From Pedobacter cryoconitis (GTDB lineage Bacteria > Bacteroidota > Bacteroidia > Sphingobacteriales > Sphingobacteriaceae), in NCBI RefSeq assembly GCF_014200595.1, contig NZ_JACHCG010000001.1, positions 2,232,001-2,296,000 on the forward strand: a DNA stretch of 64,000 bases. Reading direction: 5' to 3'. The translations under genes were made by a program, and so were the position numbers. Shown piece after piece: positions 1 to 8,126 of the stretch. The first letter of the stretch is position 1; the number at the start of each line of letters is the position of its first letter. Below the pieces are notes generated by a model, which saw only the letters and a program-made list of their open reading frames with translations, was not told where the DNA came from and ran no database searches.

Positions 1-984
1 ATTGGTAATCTGTGTTGCCTGTACCCCAATATCGAGTATAAATATGGCGATAATCATCACGATCACCGAAACTGGAAAGAGTTTAAGCAGTACCAGGCTG
101 AATATAATCATACTAACACTGATGATTAACGATTTCTTCGTATTCCCTTTGTCTGCTAATTTCCCGAAATAAGGAGCTACTAATGCACCGCCAATCGCAA
201 CAATACCGAAAAGCCCTATAGTATCTGCGTGGAAGCCAAAGGCCGGCCCGCTCAGATAAAAGGTTACGGTTGTCCAGAAAGAACAGAAAATACCAAATGT
301 AAATGCACCCAGAATTGCCGACCTGCGCAGAAGCTCATGTTCTTTGACTAAAGCGAGTGTTGATTTAAGTAACTCAACATAAGTACCTGTAAATTTATGC
401 TTTACATTTGGAAGATAAAGTTTTAAAAGCACAGTTATAGTTAAGACCATGACGGCCGAAATCGCATAAACGTAACGCCAGCCGAGCCAGTCGGTGATAA
501 ATCCGCTGATTACCCTGGAGCCCAATATACCCACCAGAATTCCGCTAAAAACAATCCCAACGGTTTTACCCCGGTTTACCTTGTCCAGACTGGCGGCCAT
601 AGGCAGGATAATTTGTGCGGGAGCTGAACATACCCCGATCAGCAGACTCAGTAGCCAGACAAAAACAACACCTTTAGCGACAACCATCAGGATCAGCATC
701 ACGGCCAGGCTCAGCATCAAAATAAGAATCAGTTTTTTCCGGTCTACTTTATCGCCAAGAGGGATCAGGAAAAACATACCCAGGCCATAGCCCAGCTGTG
801 CAAACATGGATACTCTTCCTATTTCTGCATCAGTAGCCTTCAAAGAAATTGCCATTTCCTTTAAGATTGGCTGATTGTAATAAATATTGGCAACAGTAAT
901 ACCCGCAGCAACGGCCATTAACAAAATTGTACCTGATTTTAACGGGTCACCTTCCTGGTGCAGCTTCTTATTTTTACGATCCAT
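1..984 (-). CDS. MFS transporter (3' end outside the window)
   Basis: The frame starts at an ATG at 984 and runs off the left edge, giving 328 residues and about ten hydrophobic segments. The stretch around residues 20-45, with an ANIYYNQP motif at the end of the first helix, and the GDKVDRKK loop (the A-like motif between helices 2 and 3) are typical of 12-helix major facilitator proteins, so an inner-membrane secondary transporter is a safe call. The substrate cannot be told. It begins 16 bp after the map stop codon on the same strand and may be read through from it. Confidence is high for the family and none is claimed for the substrate. Confidence 0.85.
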   Translation of the reverse strand, partial: MDRKNKKLHQEGDPLKSGTILLMAVAAGITVANIYYNQPILKEMAISLKATDAEIGRVSMFAQLGYGLGMFFLIPLGDKVDRKKLILILMLSLAVMLILMVVAKGVVFVWLLSLLIGVCSAPAQIILPMAASLDKVNRGKTVGIVFSGILVGILGSRVISGFITDWLGWRYVYAISAVMVLTITVLLKLYLPNVKHKFTGTYVELLKSTLALVKEHELLRRSAILGAFTFGIFCSFWTTVTFYLSGPAFGFHADTIGLFGIVAIGGALVAPYFGKLADKGNTKKSLIISVSMIIFSLVLLKLFPVSVIVMIIAIFILDIGVQATQITN

Positions 985-1000
985 CTGACCGCAAAAATAA

Positions 1001-1801
1001 CTAATAATAGGATGAATTCAGATTTCTGTTTGCTTTCTCTGCAATTTCTATCAAAGTATAATTTGATAAGATCATGGCATGCCCAGGTTTGACACAAACA
1101 TCATGTTCAAAGTGAACGGACGGTTTACCATCAGCTGTTCTGACTGTCCAGCCATCTTTTGACATATGGATATCTTTAGTACCCAGATTTACCATAGGCT
1201 CAATCGCAAGCACAAGATTTTCTTTCATCAGTATCCCTTCGTTTCTTCTTCCGTAGTTTGGTACCTGCGGATGTTCATGCATTGAACGGCCCAGACCATG
1301 GCCTACAAATTCTCTGACCACCCCATAACCATTCCCTTCTGCATGGCGTTGTATCGCACTGGAAATATTAGTTAAGTAACTGCCTGCCACAGCATTATTA
1401 ATGCCTTCATAAAGACATTCTTTAGTTACCCTCACCAAGTCTATAACTTCCTGGTCTGCTTCTCCTATAATGAAAGTATAGGCGTGATCTCCATGAAATT
1501 CGTTTTTAATAACCCCTATATCTACAGAAACAATATCACCGTCACTCAGCGGCTTGTCATTCGGCATACCATGTACCACCACATCATTTACTGAAGTACA
1601 AATATGATGCGGATAGCCTTCATAGTTAAGAAAGGATGGAATAGCACCATGATCCGCAATATATTCAGCTGCAAGTTTGTCCAGGGCCATCGTAGTGATC
1701 CCTGGCTTTAAAACCTTAGCGACTTCAGTCAGGGTGGAGCTAATTAAGGTAGCACTGATCCGGATCAATTCTACTTCTTCTTCTGTTTTAAGTATAATCA
1801 T
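1001..1801 (-). CDS. map: Type I methionine aminopeptidase
   Basis: This cytosolic metalloenzyme removes the initiator Met from nascent proteins. The pita-bread fold runs through the whole 266 residues. All five metal ligands are visible: Asp94 (SVDIG), Asp105 (HGDHA), His168 (GHGLG), Glu201 (AIEPM) and Glu232 (HFEHD), with the substrate-binding His77 in VVVHGMP. There is no N-terminal SH3-binding or zinc-finger extension, so it is the short bacterial form. The C-terminus carries a tail of about ten extra residues (after LIEIAEKANR). A small possible gene overlaps its start by 14 bp, and the MFS gene follows 16 bp downstream. In many Bacteroidetes map sits in the ribosomal protein operon. This copy does not, so it may be a second paralogue. 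Confidence 0.93.
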   Translation of the reverse strand: MIILKTEEEVELIRISATLISSTLTEVAKVLKPGITTMALDKLAAEYIADHGAIPSFLNYEGYPHHICTSVNDVVVHGMPNDKPLSDGDIVSVDIGVIKNEFHGDHAYTFIIGEADQEVIDLVRVTKECLYEGINNAVAGSYLTNISSAIQRHAEGNGYGVVREFVGHGLGRSMHEHPQVPNYGRRNEGILMKENLVLAIEPMVNLGTKDIHMSKDGWTVRTADGKPSVHFEHDVCVKPGHAMILSNYTLIEIAEKANRNLNSSYY

Positions 1802-2045
1802 TTAGATTGCGGGTTAATTTTCTTGTGATGAGAATATTGAATAGGCTTTTGCTATTGACAGCAGATAAAAGATAATCATAAAATCTCTTATTTTCAGTAT
1901 AATCCTTATGCTTTGCATACTTCAGCAATACAGCGGGAGACAGTCCGCAGACTGCTAAAATTAGTAAAACGATTTGCTGAGGAGGATCAGGTGATTTGAG
2001 GCAGAGCAGATATTGGCCGGAAATTGCTAATAAACTGTATGTCAA
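1788..2045 (-). CDS. Small hypothetical protein upstream of map
   Basis: An 85-residue frame starts with ATG at 2045 and ends inside the first codons of map, overlapping it by 14 bp in another frame. Residues about 22-42 are hydrophobic (IVLLILAVCGLSPAVLLKYA) and could form one membrane segment, followed by a basic, Asn/Tyr-rich tail. I do not recognise a family. The close coupling to map argues for a real gene; the absence of a known family and the odd composition argue against it. Confidence 0.3.
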   Translation of the reverse strand: MTYSLLAISGQYLLCLKSPDPPQQIVLLILAVCGLSPAVLLKYAKHKDYTENKRFYDYLLSAVNSKSLFNILITRKLTRNLNDYT

Positions 2046-2216
2046 TATTTCGTTTGTTCAAATTACCATAACTATTTATTAGTTAGGGTCAGGAATCAAA
2101 AATAGCATGTTTAAATGAGGAAACAAACAAAAATAAAAACACCTTATTTATAACCCGGTTTCGCCATATTCTCAGGTTATTTACCAGATTTTTTTACCTT
2201 TATTTTTTAACAGATT

Positions 2217-2675
2217 ATGATGGAATATACCGAGATATGTAAGCCTTTTGACTCCCTGACTGTAAAAGAGCTTTATGCGATATTAAAATTGAGAAGTGAA
2301 ATATTTGTAGTAGAACAAAATTGCGTTTTCCTGGACACAGATGGTAAGGATTTGTCTTGTCAGCATCTGATGCTTTATCAGAATAAAGAGCTGATGGCTT
2401 ATGCAAGAATAGTACCCGCAGGATTATCATTTACTGAACCTTCTATAGGAAGGATAGTAAGCAGCTATGCGGCAAGAGGAAAAGGATTCGGCAGACAGCT
2501 TGTCTCTCTGGCTATTGCTAACTGTCAGCGCTTATATGGAAATAAGCCCATTAAAATTGGCGCACAGCTTTACCTGAAGTCATTTTACGAGTCGTTTGGT
2601 TTTGTAGTTCATGGAGAAGAATACCTGGAAGATGATATTGTACATGTGGATATGGTCAGACCTGTAACTTCCTGA
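2217..2675 (+). CDS. GNAT acetyltransferase, ElaA-like
   Basis: This is a predicted cytosolic N-acetyltransferase of the GNAT superfamily using acetyl-CoA. The opening (KELYAILKLRSEIFVVEQ) and the acceptor-side DLSCQHLMLY are characteristic of the ElaA branch. The acetyl-CoA pyrophosphate loop is at about residues 85-98 (SSYAARGKGFGRQL, an R/Q-x-x-G-x-G type motif), and the C-terminal YLKSFYESFGF strand-helix closes the fold. Length (152) matches the family. It is monocistronic, with intergenic gaps of more than 130 bp on both sides. The substrate is unknown. Two ATG codons are adjacent at 2217 and 2220 and either could be used. Confidence 0.85.
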   Translation: MMEYTEICKPFDSLTVKELYAILKLRSEIFVVEQNCVFLDTDGKDLSCQHLMLYQNKELMAYARIVPAGLSFTEPSIGRIVSSYAARGKGFGRQLVSLAIANCQRLYGNKPIKIGAQLYLKSFYESFGFVVHGEEYLEDDIVHVDMVRPVTS

Positions 2676-2813
2676 TAATTAATACGGAACCAGATTATAA
2701 TCTGATACAATTAATTGTCATTTAATTGTACGTTTCCGGGAAAATATGATTAATATTATATAAGGATATAAGTTTTTACACTTAAAAATCAATAATAATT
2801 TAATCAATCTCTC

Positions 2814-3521
2814 ATGGAAACAACTACTTTTTCAAAATTCTCTGCCGAATTTTTCGGTACACTGGTGCTGGTCCTGATGGGCTGTGGCAGTGCTGTAATT
2901 GCTGGTGCAGATGGTACTAGTGGAGTCGGTTTGCTAGGCATATCCTTCGCTTTTGGGCTATCTGTAGTCGCTATGGCTTATGCCATCGGACATATTTCAG
3001 GTTGCCATATTAACCCGGCAATTTCTATTGGTATGGTGGTAGTCGGACGTATGAAATCAAGTGAGGCAGTTATCTATATTATTGCACAGGTGCTGGGGGC
3101 AATTGCAGGTGCAGGAATTTTATACCTGATTGCTTCTGGTAAAGATGGTTATTCCCTTGCTGATGGTGGTTTAGGACAAAATGGTTACGAGGCGGGCTCC
3201 CCTGCTGGTTATAGCCTTGTTGCTGGCTTTGTTGCCGAAACAGTATTTACCTTTATTTTCCTGATGGTGATTTTCGGATCAACTTCTACAAAAAACATAA
3301 ACGGTGGTTTCGCTGGTCTTGCAATTGGTTTAAGTTTAGTATTGATTCATATTGTTGGTATCAAAGTAACGGGTGTATCTGTAAACCCTGCAAGAAGTAT
3401 CGGCCCTGCATTATTGGTAGGCAGCCGGGCAATCAGTCAGGTTTGGTTATTCATTGCAGCACCTGTTTTAGGGAGTATACTGAGTGCTGTGGTATGGCGG
3501 TTCCTGCTGGAAAAAAATTAG
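2814..3521 (+). CDS. aqpZ: Aquaporin Z
   Basis: This is an inner-membrane water channel of the MIP family. In 235 residues I see six membrane helices and two half-helices carrying NPA motifs at Asn67-Pro-Ala (HINPAIS) and Asn191-Pro-Ala (SVNPARS). His179 in helix 5 and Arg194 after the second NPA match the narrow selectivity filter of water-specific AqpZ, not glycerol facilitators, which lack that His. The gene stands alone on the plus strand with a strong hairpin terminator 18 bp after the stop. Confidence 0.93.
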   Translation: METTTFSKFSAEFFGTLVLVLMGCGSAVIAGADGTSGVGLLGISFAFGLSVVAMAYAIGHISGCHINPAISIGMVVVGRMKSSEAVIYIIAQVLGAIAGAGILYLIASGKDGYSLADGGLGQNGYEAGSPAGYSLVAGFVAETVFTFIFLMVIFGSTSTKNINGGFAGLAIGLSLVLIHIVGIKVTGVSVNPARSIGPALLVGSRAISQVWLFIAAPVLGSILSAVVWRFLLEKN

Positions 3522-3538
3522 TTCTGTAAATCATAAAA

Positions 3539-3583
3539 AAAGACCCTGTTTTTTCGTTTATTGCGAGACGAAACAGGGTCTTT
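3539..3583 (+). terminator. Terminator hairpin after aqpZ
   Basis: A perfect 13-bp inverted repeat (AAAGACCCTGTTT at 3539-3551 and its complement at 3571-3583) has a 19-nt loop and A/T tracts on both sides. It directly follows aqpZ. It also lies just before the next gene's ATG at 3600, so the upstream TTG at 3561, inside the hairpin, is an unlikely start for that gene. Confidence 0.85.
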
Positions 3584-3599
3584 ACTATTAAAACCATTG

Positions 3600-4442
3600 A
3601 TGCTTTTACCAACTGTTGGCATAGAAAAGATTTTCAACCTGCCTTATACACAAGAAGATTTTAAGATTGTTTACCATACGCCTATTGGCATGCCGGTTAT
3701 ACCGCAGGCACATAAGCACGATTTCTATATGGCACTGCTGATTGAAAAAGGTACGGGTACGCATACCATAGACTTCTTTGAACATGAAGTTAAACCTAAA
3801 ACGGTATTCTTTTTAGCTCCCGGCCAGGCACATCAATGGAATTTGTCAAAGGATACCTCCGGATTCCAGGTCATGTTCTCTCCTGATTTCCTTTTACAAG
3901 TACAGCAGAAATTCCCTTTTTTCACACCTTCAGGAAAAAGTTCTTTAGTACTGACTGACAATGATTATCATCAGCTAGTTATAGAACTGAAAAGTCTTTT
4001 ACTGGAAGCCAGTGACCAACAGGCTTTTTACCTGGATCTGCTGCAACATAAACTACAAATTGTGCTGCTCTTGCTCAAACGTGCTTACCAGGCAAGTTTT
4101 AAAACGGAGCTTCCCCATGCTGATCACCGCATACTGAGCCGCTTCCACCAGCTGCTGGAAAAACATTACCATACCAATAGTGACGTAGCATATTATGCTA
4201 ATATACTGAACGTTACACCTAATTACCTGAATCAGGTATGCCGTAAGAGATCAGGAAGTACTGCCGGTGATCAAATTCGCGAACGCATTTTACTGGAAGC
4301 CAAAAGGATGTTAACACTGACTAGCCTGGATGTCAAAGAGATCGCCTTTACACTAGGTTTTAATGACACTTCTTATTTCTCCAGATTCTTTCGGAAATAC
4401 ACAAAATCCAGCCCTGTTGAGTTTCGTAAAATAAACAATTAG
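3600..4442 (+). CDS. AraC family transcriptional regulator (intact)
   Basis: This DNA-binding regulator has 280 residues from the ATG at 3600. The N-terminal half is a cupin-like ligand domain (AHKHDFYMALLIEKGTGTH, then FLAPGQAHQW). The C-terminal hundred residues are a double helix-turn-helix AraC domain, with VAYYANILNVTPNYLNQVCR as the first HTH and VKEIAFTLGFNDTSYFSRFF as the second, ending in SPVEFRK. I chose ATG 3600 because an upstream TTG at 3561 falls inside the aqpZ terminator. The regulated genes are unknown; the ankyrin/amidohydrolase pair downstream is one possibility. It serves as an intact comparison for the two broken AraC genes in this window. Confidence 0.88.
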   Translation: MLLPTVGIEKIFNLPYTQEDFKIVYHTPIGMPVIPQAHKHDFYMALLIEKGTGTHTIDFFEHEVKPKTVFFLAPGQAHQWNLSKDTSGFQVMFSPDFLLQVQQKFPFFTPSGKSSLVLTDNDYHQLVIELKSLLLEASDQQAFYLDLLQHKLQIVLLLLKRAYQASFKTELPHADHRILSRFHQLLEKHYHTNSDVAYYANILNVTPNYLNQVCRKRSGSTAGDQIRERILLEAKRMLTLTSLDVKEIAFTLGFNDTSYFSRFFRKYTKSSPVEFRKINN

Positions 4443-4501
4443 TACCCGTGATGTACTAATCTGTCCTATATCCTGGTAAACAAAACTGCTAAGTTTGCCG
4501 G

Positions 4502-5188
4502 ATGATGAAACAGTATAAGTTGCAATTAACGGTTTTGCTTTGTCTGTGTGGCATCGCATTCAGCGCTTGTGCCCAGGAAAAGCATATGGAAAAAGAAAAA
4601 ATAACAGTTTTTAAGATTATCACTTCAAATGACGTCAGCGCATTAAAACACTGGATTGCGGAACGGAATAATCTTGAAATCCGCAATGACAAAGGTGAAA
4701 CGCCATTGATTACCGCTACTTATGCCAACCATATAGAGATGGCTAAGTTATTGATTGAGGCTGGTGCTGATGTCAATGCACAAGACAAACTGCTGAACAG
4801 TTCCTTTTTATACGCCGGAGCTTCTGGTTACCTGGAAATCTTAAAATTGGGATTAAAAGCCGGTGCTGATTATAAAGTGTTTAACAGGTATTATGGCACA
4901 GCATTAATTCCTGCATGCGAAAAAGGACATACCGCAGTCGTTGCTGAATTATTAAAGGATAAGTCTTTCCCTGTAGATCATGTCAATAAACTGGGCTGGA
5001 CAGCACTGCTTGAAGCAATTATTCTGACAAATGGAAATAGCAAGCAAGTGGAGATCGTAGCAATGCTCATTCGTGCTGGCTGTAATGTAAATCTTGCAGA
5101 TCATGAAGGAGTTACTCCATTAAGTCATGCAAAAAACAAGAATTTCAAAGCTATCATAGCTCTGTTAGAAAAAGCTGGTGCGCATTAA
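4502..5188 (+). CDS. Ankyrin-repeat lipoprotein
   Basis: A 228-residue protein with an N-terminal lipoprotein signal (hydrophobic LQLTVLLCLCGIAF, lipobox ending SAC at about residue 23), so it is probably anchored to an envelope membrane. Four to five ankyrin repeats follow, recognisable from KGETPLITATYANHIEMAKL, GADVNAQD, GHTAVVAELL, GWTALLEAI and GCNVNLADHEGVTPL. Ankyrin repeats bind other proteins; no catalytic residues are visible. It stops 13 bp before the start of the secreted amidohydrolase, so the two probably form one transcription unit. Confidence 0.85.
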   Translation: MMKQYKLQLTVLLCLCGIAFSACAQEKHMEKEKITVFKIITSNDVSALKHWIAERNNLEIRNDKGETPLITATYANHIEMAKLLIEAGADVNAQDKLLNSSFLYAGASGYLEILKLGLKAGADYKVFNRYYGTALIPACEKGHTAVVAELLKDKSFPVDHVNKLGWTALLEAIILTNGNSKQVEIVAMLIRAGCNVNLADHEGVTPLSHAKNKNFKAIIALLEKAGAH

Positions 5189-5201
5189 TATTATTCAAAG
5201 C

Positions 5202-6614
5202 ATGAAAAGACTATTTATTCTAACCGTTTCTTTATTTCTTGGGAACGTCGCCTTTGCACAGAAAATACAGGCAGACCTGATGATTACCGGCGGAAATATC
5301 ATTGACGTTAAAACGGGAAAGCTGAGTTCAGGCAAAGCGATTATCATCCGCAATGATAGTATCATTACAGTGATTGATATGAAAAAGATTACCTCCTGGC
5401 GGGTGAAACAAAGTTATAATGCAGCAGGAAAGTTTATCATTCCCGGACTTTGGGATATGCATATGCATTTTGGCGGTGGAGATTCACTGATCCAGGAAAA
5501 CAAAAATTTACTTCCTCTATTTCTTGCAAATGGAATTACCACAGTCAGAGATGCTTCGGCAGATTTAAGTAACAGCGTTTTGCAATGGAGAGACGAAATC
5601 GCAAAAGGTAAGCTTCAGGGGCCAGCTATATTTACTTCAGGGCCAAAAATAGAAGGCTATAAGTCTATCTGGCTCGGTGATATTGAAGTGGGTACTATAC
5701 AGGAAATCAATTTGGCCTTAGATTCTTTACAAAAATTAAAGGTCGACTTTGTGAAAATCACCGACAATACATTAAAGCCAGCTTTATTTCTGGAAGCGAT
5801 TAAAATGGCCAGGGCAAGAGGCTTTAAAGTTTCTGCACATATCCCCTCCTCTTTAACTATGACCCAGGTAGCTGACGCCGGGCTAAGTGCAGTAGAGCAT
5901 ATTGGTTATGCACTAAAGGCAGGAACTAAGGATGAAAAAGCTATATCTGATGAAATTGCATCTGGTGTATTGAAAGGGAAAGCTGTTAATGAGCGCATTA
6001 TTGCTGATTTTGATGAGGCTTCGGCTTTTAAAGCCTATAGAAATATGGCTAAACATGGTATGTCTTTGACGCCTACGCTTTCGATCAGCCGTACAGTAGC
6101 TTATCTGGATCAGGATGATCATAAAAATGACCCTTATTTAAAATATATTGGGAAAGGGCTTCGTAAAACATACAATTGGCGGGTAGAAAGAGCAGCGAAA
6201 GATGGCCCGGACGCCATTGAATTCAGGCATCTGGTTTTTGAAAAATCGGCAGCCGTTTTACCCCTTTTACAAAAGGCAGGTGTGAAAATTCTGGCAGGTA
6301 CAGACGCAGGTTATTTAAACTCCTTCGATTATCCGGGAATTGGTTTACATCAGGAGCTGGAATTGTTTGTCAAATATGGCCTGACACCACTACAGGCTTT
6401 ACAGGCTTCAGTAATTAATTCACCAGAATTTCTTAATCAAAAGCAATATGGAAGTATAAGTTCTGGTAAAAAAGCTGATATTTTAGTGCTGGATGAAAAT
6501 CCATTGATTCATATCACAGCAACTCAAAAGATAAATGCAGTGATTGTAAAGGGGCAGTTACTGGATCGCAAGCATTTAGATCAAATGCTGGAAGCTATTA
6601 AAGCTATGAATTAG
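5202..6614 (+). CDS. Secreted amidohydrolase family protein
   Basis: A metal-dependent hydrolase of the amidohydrolase superfamily, in the imidazolonepropionase/prolidase-like branch. From the ATG at 5202 there is a signal peptide (KRLFILTVSLFLGNVAFAQ), so it acts in the periplasm or outside. Metal-site motifs are in the expected order: HMHFG, a Lys in DFVKITD that is probably the carbamylated bridge, HIPSS, EHIGYA and GTDAGY. The composite N- and C-terminal beta-sandwich strands (ADLMITGGNIIDVKTG; KKADILVLDENP) are present. The likely substrate is a cyclic or N-acylated amino compound or dipeptide, which cannot be resolved further. An in-frame upstream start at 5178 would overlap the ankyrin gene and spoil the signal peptide. 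Confidence 0.87.
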   Translation: MKRLFILTVSLFLGNVAFAQKIQADLMITGGNIIDVKTGKLSSGKAIIIRNDSIITVIDMKKITSWRVKQSYNAAGKFIIPGLWDMHMHFGGGDSLIQENKNLLPLFLANGITTVRDASADLSNSVLQWRDEIAKGKLQGPAIFTSGPKIEGYKSIWLGDIEVGTIQEINLALDSLQKLKVDFVKITDNTLKPALFLEAIKMARARGFKVSAHIPSSLTMTQVADAGLSAVEHIGYALKAGTKDEKAISDEIASGVLKGKAVNERIIADFDEASAFKAYRNMAKHGMSLTPTLSISRTVAYLDQDDHKNDPYLKYIGKGLRKTYNWRVERAAKDGPDAIEFRHLVFEKSAAVLPLLQKAGVKILAGTDAGYLNSFDYPGIGLHQELELFVKYGLTPLQALQASVINSPEFLNQKQYGSISSGKKADILVLDENPLIHITATQKINAVIVKGQLLDRKHLDQMLEAIKAMN

Positions 6615-6737
6615 ATAGCGTATTTCTACGTAGCAGTATAGGTAGTTTAACTGCATGATTCATGCCTTTATCTTGTAAATTTGAGGTAAGGTTAACATCT
6701 AAATTAATCAACGCCCTCTTTTACCTCATTTTAAACA

Positions 6738-6807
6738 GAAAAAGCCTCGTAAATGGAATATCCTTAAAAGTTAGACACTACAGAGGCACCCGGAACGAGG
6801 CTTTTTC
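6738..6807. terminator. Wide inverted repeat between convergent genes
   Basis: GAAAAAGCCTCGT (6738-6750) and its exact complement (6795-6807) form 13-bp arms around a 44-nt loop. The element lies between the plus-strand amidohydrolase and the minus-strand MFS gene, and its right arm covers the MFS stop codon. The AAAAAGCC...GGCTTTTT ends suit a terminator acting in both directions. The loop is much longer than in normal intrinsic terminators. Confidence 0.6.
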
Positions 6808-7990
6808 AATTTGTTTTTTTCCTGATCAGCATAAAAGTCAGCATGGAAAGCACAACCAGAACCATGTAACTTAAGCCAAGGCTTGTCTGAGATTTCGCCG
6901 GGATCAGTGAAACTATACCATAACTTAAAATAGAAGTAATCACATATAAGGCTCCTCCGGTTACTCCACTGGCAATACCTGCATTTTTAGGAAATAGTCC
7001 AAGACAATAAGAAAAGTAATTATTGAAAACAAAACCGGCAATGAAATGAATGCTGAAGGCAAATGCCATCATCGTAATTAAATTAGTATGCGCTGTTGGA
7101 ATTAAAATCATTGCCAGGGTAAGCACAAACTGGATACTAATGGCAATACTTAACTTTTTAACGAAAGGATACCTGATTAATGCTTTTCCCAGGAAACCAC
7201 CCAGCAACAGGGAAATCCCAAGAGTTAAGGAACAATAACCCGTTGTAATCGGTGAATCATGAAAAGTGTGTTCAATGATAAAAGGGCCGCTCATCCCATA
7301 AACCATAAACATAGAATTGGATAGTCCCAGCATAATCAGGCCAAGGCTAAAACTCAGTGTTTTAATCATGTTTCCATAAACCTGCACAATTGATTTGAAA
7401 TGAAATTTCTGATAGACTTTCAATGATTCACCCCCGAATATCAGTTCAAGGACAAGCATAATCAACGCGAAATAACCGATCAGGTAGAAATTGGATTCCC
7501 AGCCGAATGCGGTTTGGAGATATCCCCCGAAAAAAGGGGCAATAATCGGAGCTGATGACCAGACTATGGAAAATAAACTGGTATAGTGTTTCAACTTATC
7601 TCCTGAAAAGATATCTACGAAATAAGCTCTTTTACCTACTACAATAGCCGCCACGGTTATACCATGGATTACACGCATCAGGTAAATGACATATACACTC
7701 TGTGCATTGGCAATTGTAAAACTTGCAATACTGAACAGCAGTAAGGCAGCTATAGTTAGCTTAAAACGTCCAAAACTATCTAATAAGCTTCCAATAAATA
7801 GTTGTGATATCCCATAACTGATCAGAAAAAATACAATCGTCAATTGTACTTCTGCATGAGTGGCATGCAGCTTATTTGCCATATCGGGTAGCGAGGGCAA
7901 ATAAATGTCGGTAGCGAAACCCGAAAGTGGTATTAAAACGAATGCAAGGATAGTCCCGATTCCGTCATGATCTTTTTCAATAGTTCTCAT
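6806..7990 (-). CDS. MFS multidrug exporter, Bcr/CflA-like
   Basis: A 394-residue, 12-helix inner-membrane antiporter of the drug:proton DHA1 type. The first helix motif PLSGFATDIYLPSLPDM is the hallmark of Bcr/CflA proteins. The loop GSLLDSFGRFK (motif A) and the helix-5 segment SSAPIIAPFFGGYL (motif C, antiporter signature) follow. It is probably a proton-driven efflux pump for small hydrophobic compounds. The gene for an AraC regulator lies directly upstream on the same strand, and in this genome that regulator carries a stop codon, so expression control may be altered. Confidence 0.85.
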   Translation of the reverse strand: MRTIEKDHDGIGTILAFVLIPLSGFATDIYLPSLPDMANKLHATHAEVQLTIVFFLISYGISQLFIGSLLDSFGRFKLTIAALLLFSIASFTIANAQSVYVIYLMRVIHGITVAAIVVGKRAYFVDIFSGDKLKHYTSLFSIVWSSAPIIAPFFGGYLQTAFGWESNFYLIGYFALIMLVLELIFGGESLKVYQKFHFKSIVQVYGNMIKTLSFSLGLIMLGLSNSMFMVYGMSGPFIIEHTFHDSPITTGYCSLTLGISLLLGGFLGKALIRYPFVKKLSIAISIQFVLTLAMILIPTAHTNLITMMAFAFSIHFIAGFVFNNYFSYCLGLFPKNAGIASGVTGGALYVITSILSYGIVSLIPAKSQTSLGLSYMVLVVLSMLTFMLIRKKTN

Positions 7991-8016
7991 TCTCTGTTGC
8001 GATTCTTATTTACACT

Positions 8017-8049
8017 TTATCTTCCAGTGCAATGCGTACTGGAAGATAA
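8017..8049. promoter_or_regulatory. 12-bp-arm palindrome upstream of the MFS exporter
   Basis: TTATCTTCCAGT (8017-8028) and its exact complement (8038-8049) flank a 9-nt loop, 27 bp upstream of the MFS start codon and after the broken AraC gene. No T-run follows the hairpin in the minus direction, so an operator or leader hairpin is at least as likely as a terminator. Confidence 0.45.
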
Positions 8050-8126
8050 GGTGATCAAAGATATAGGCAATGGCAGAAAAGCTACTTTCAAAAAACAAAG
8101 GAATGATTACATAAATCAAAGAATAG

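Noticed and set aside
3561..3599. N-terminal extension of the intact AraC gene from TTG 3561
   Set aside because: This stretch is the right part of the aqpZ terminator hairpin, and the added residues do not look like the family.
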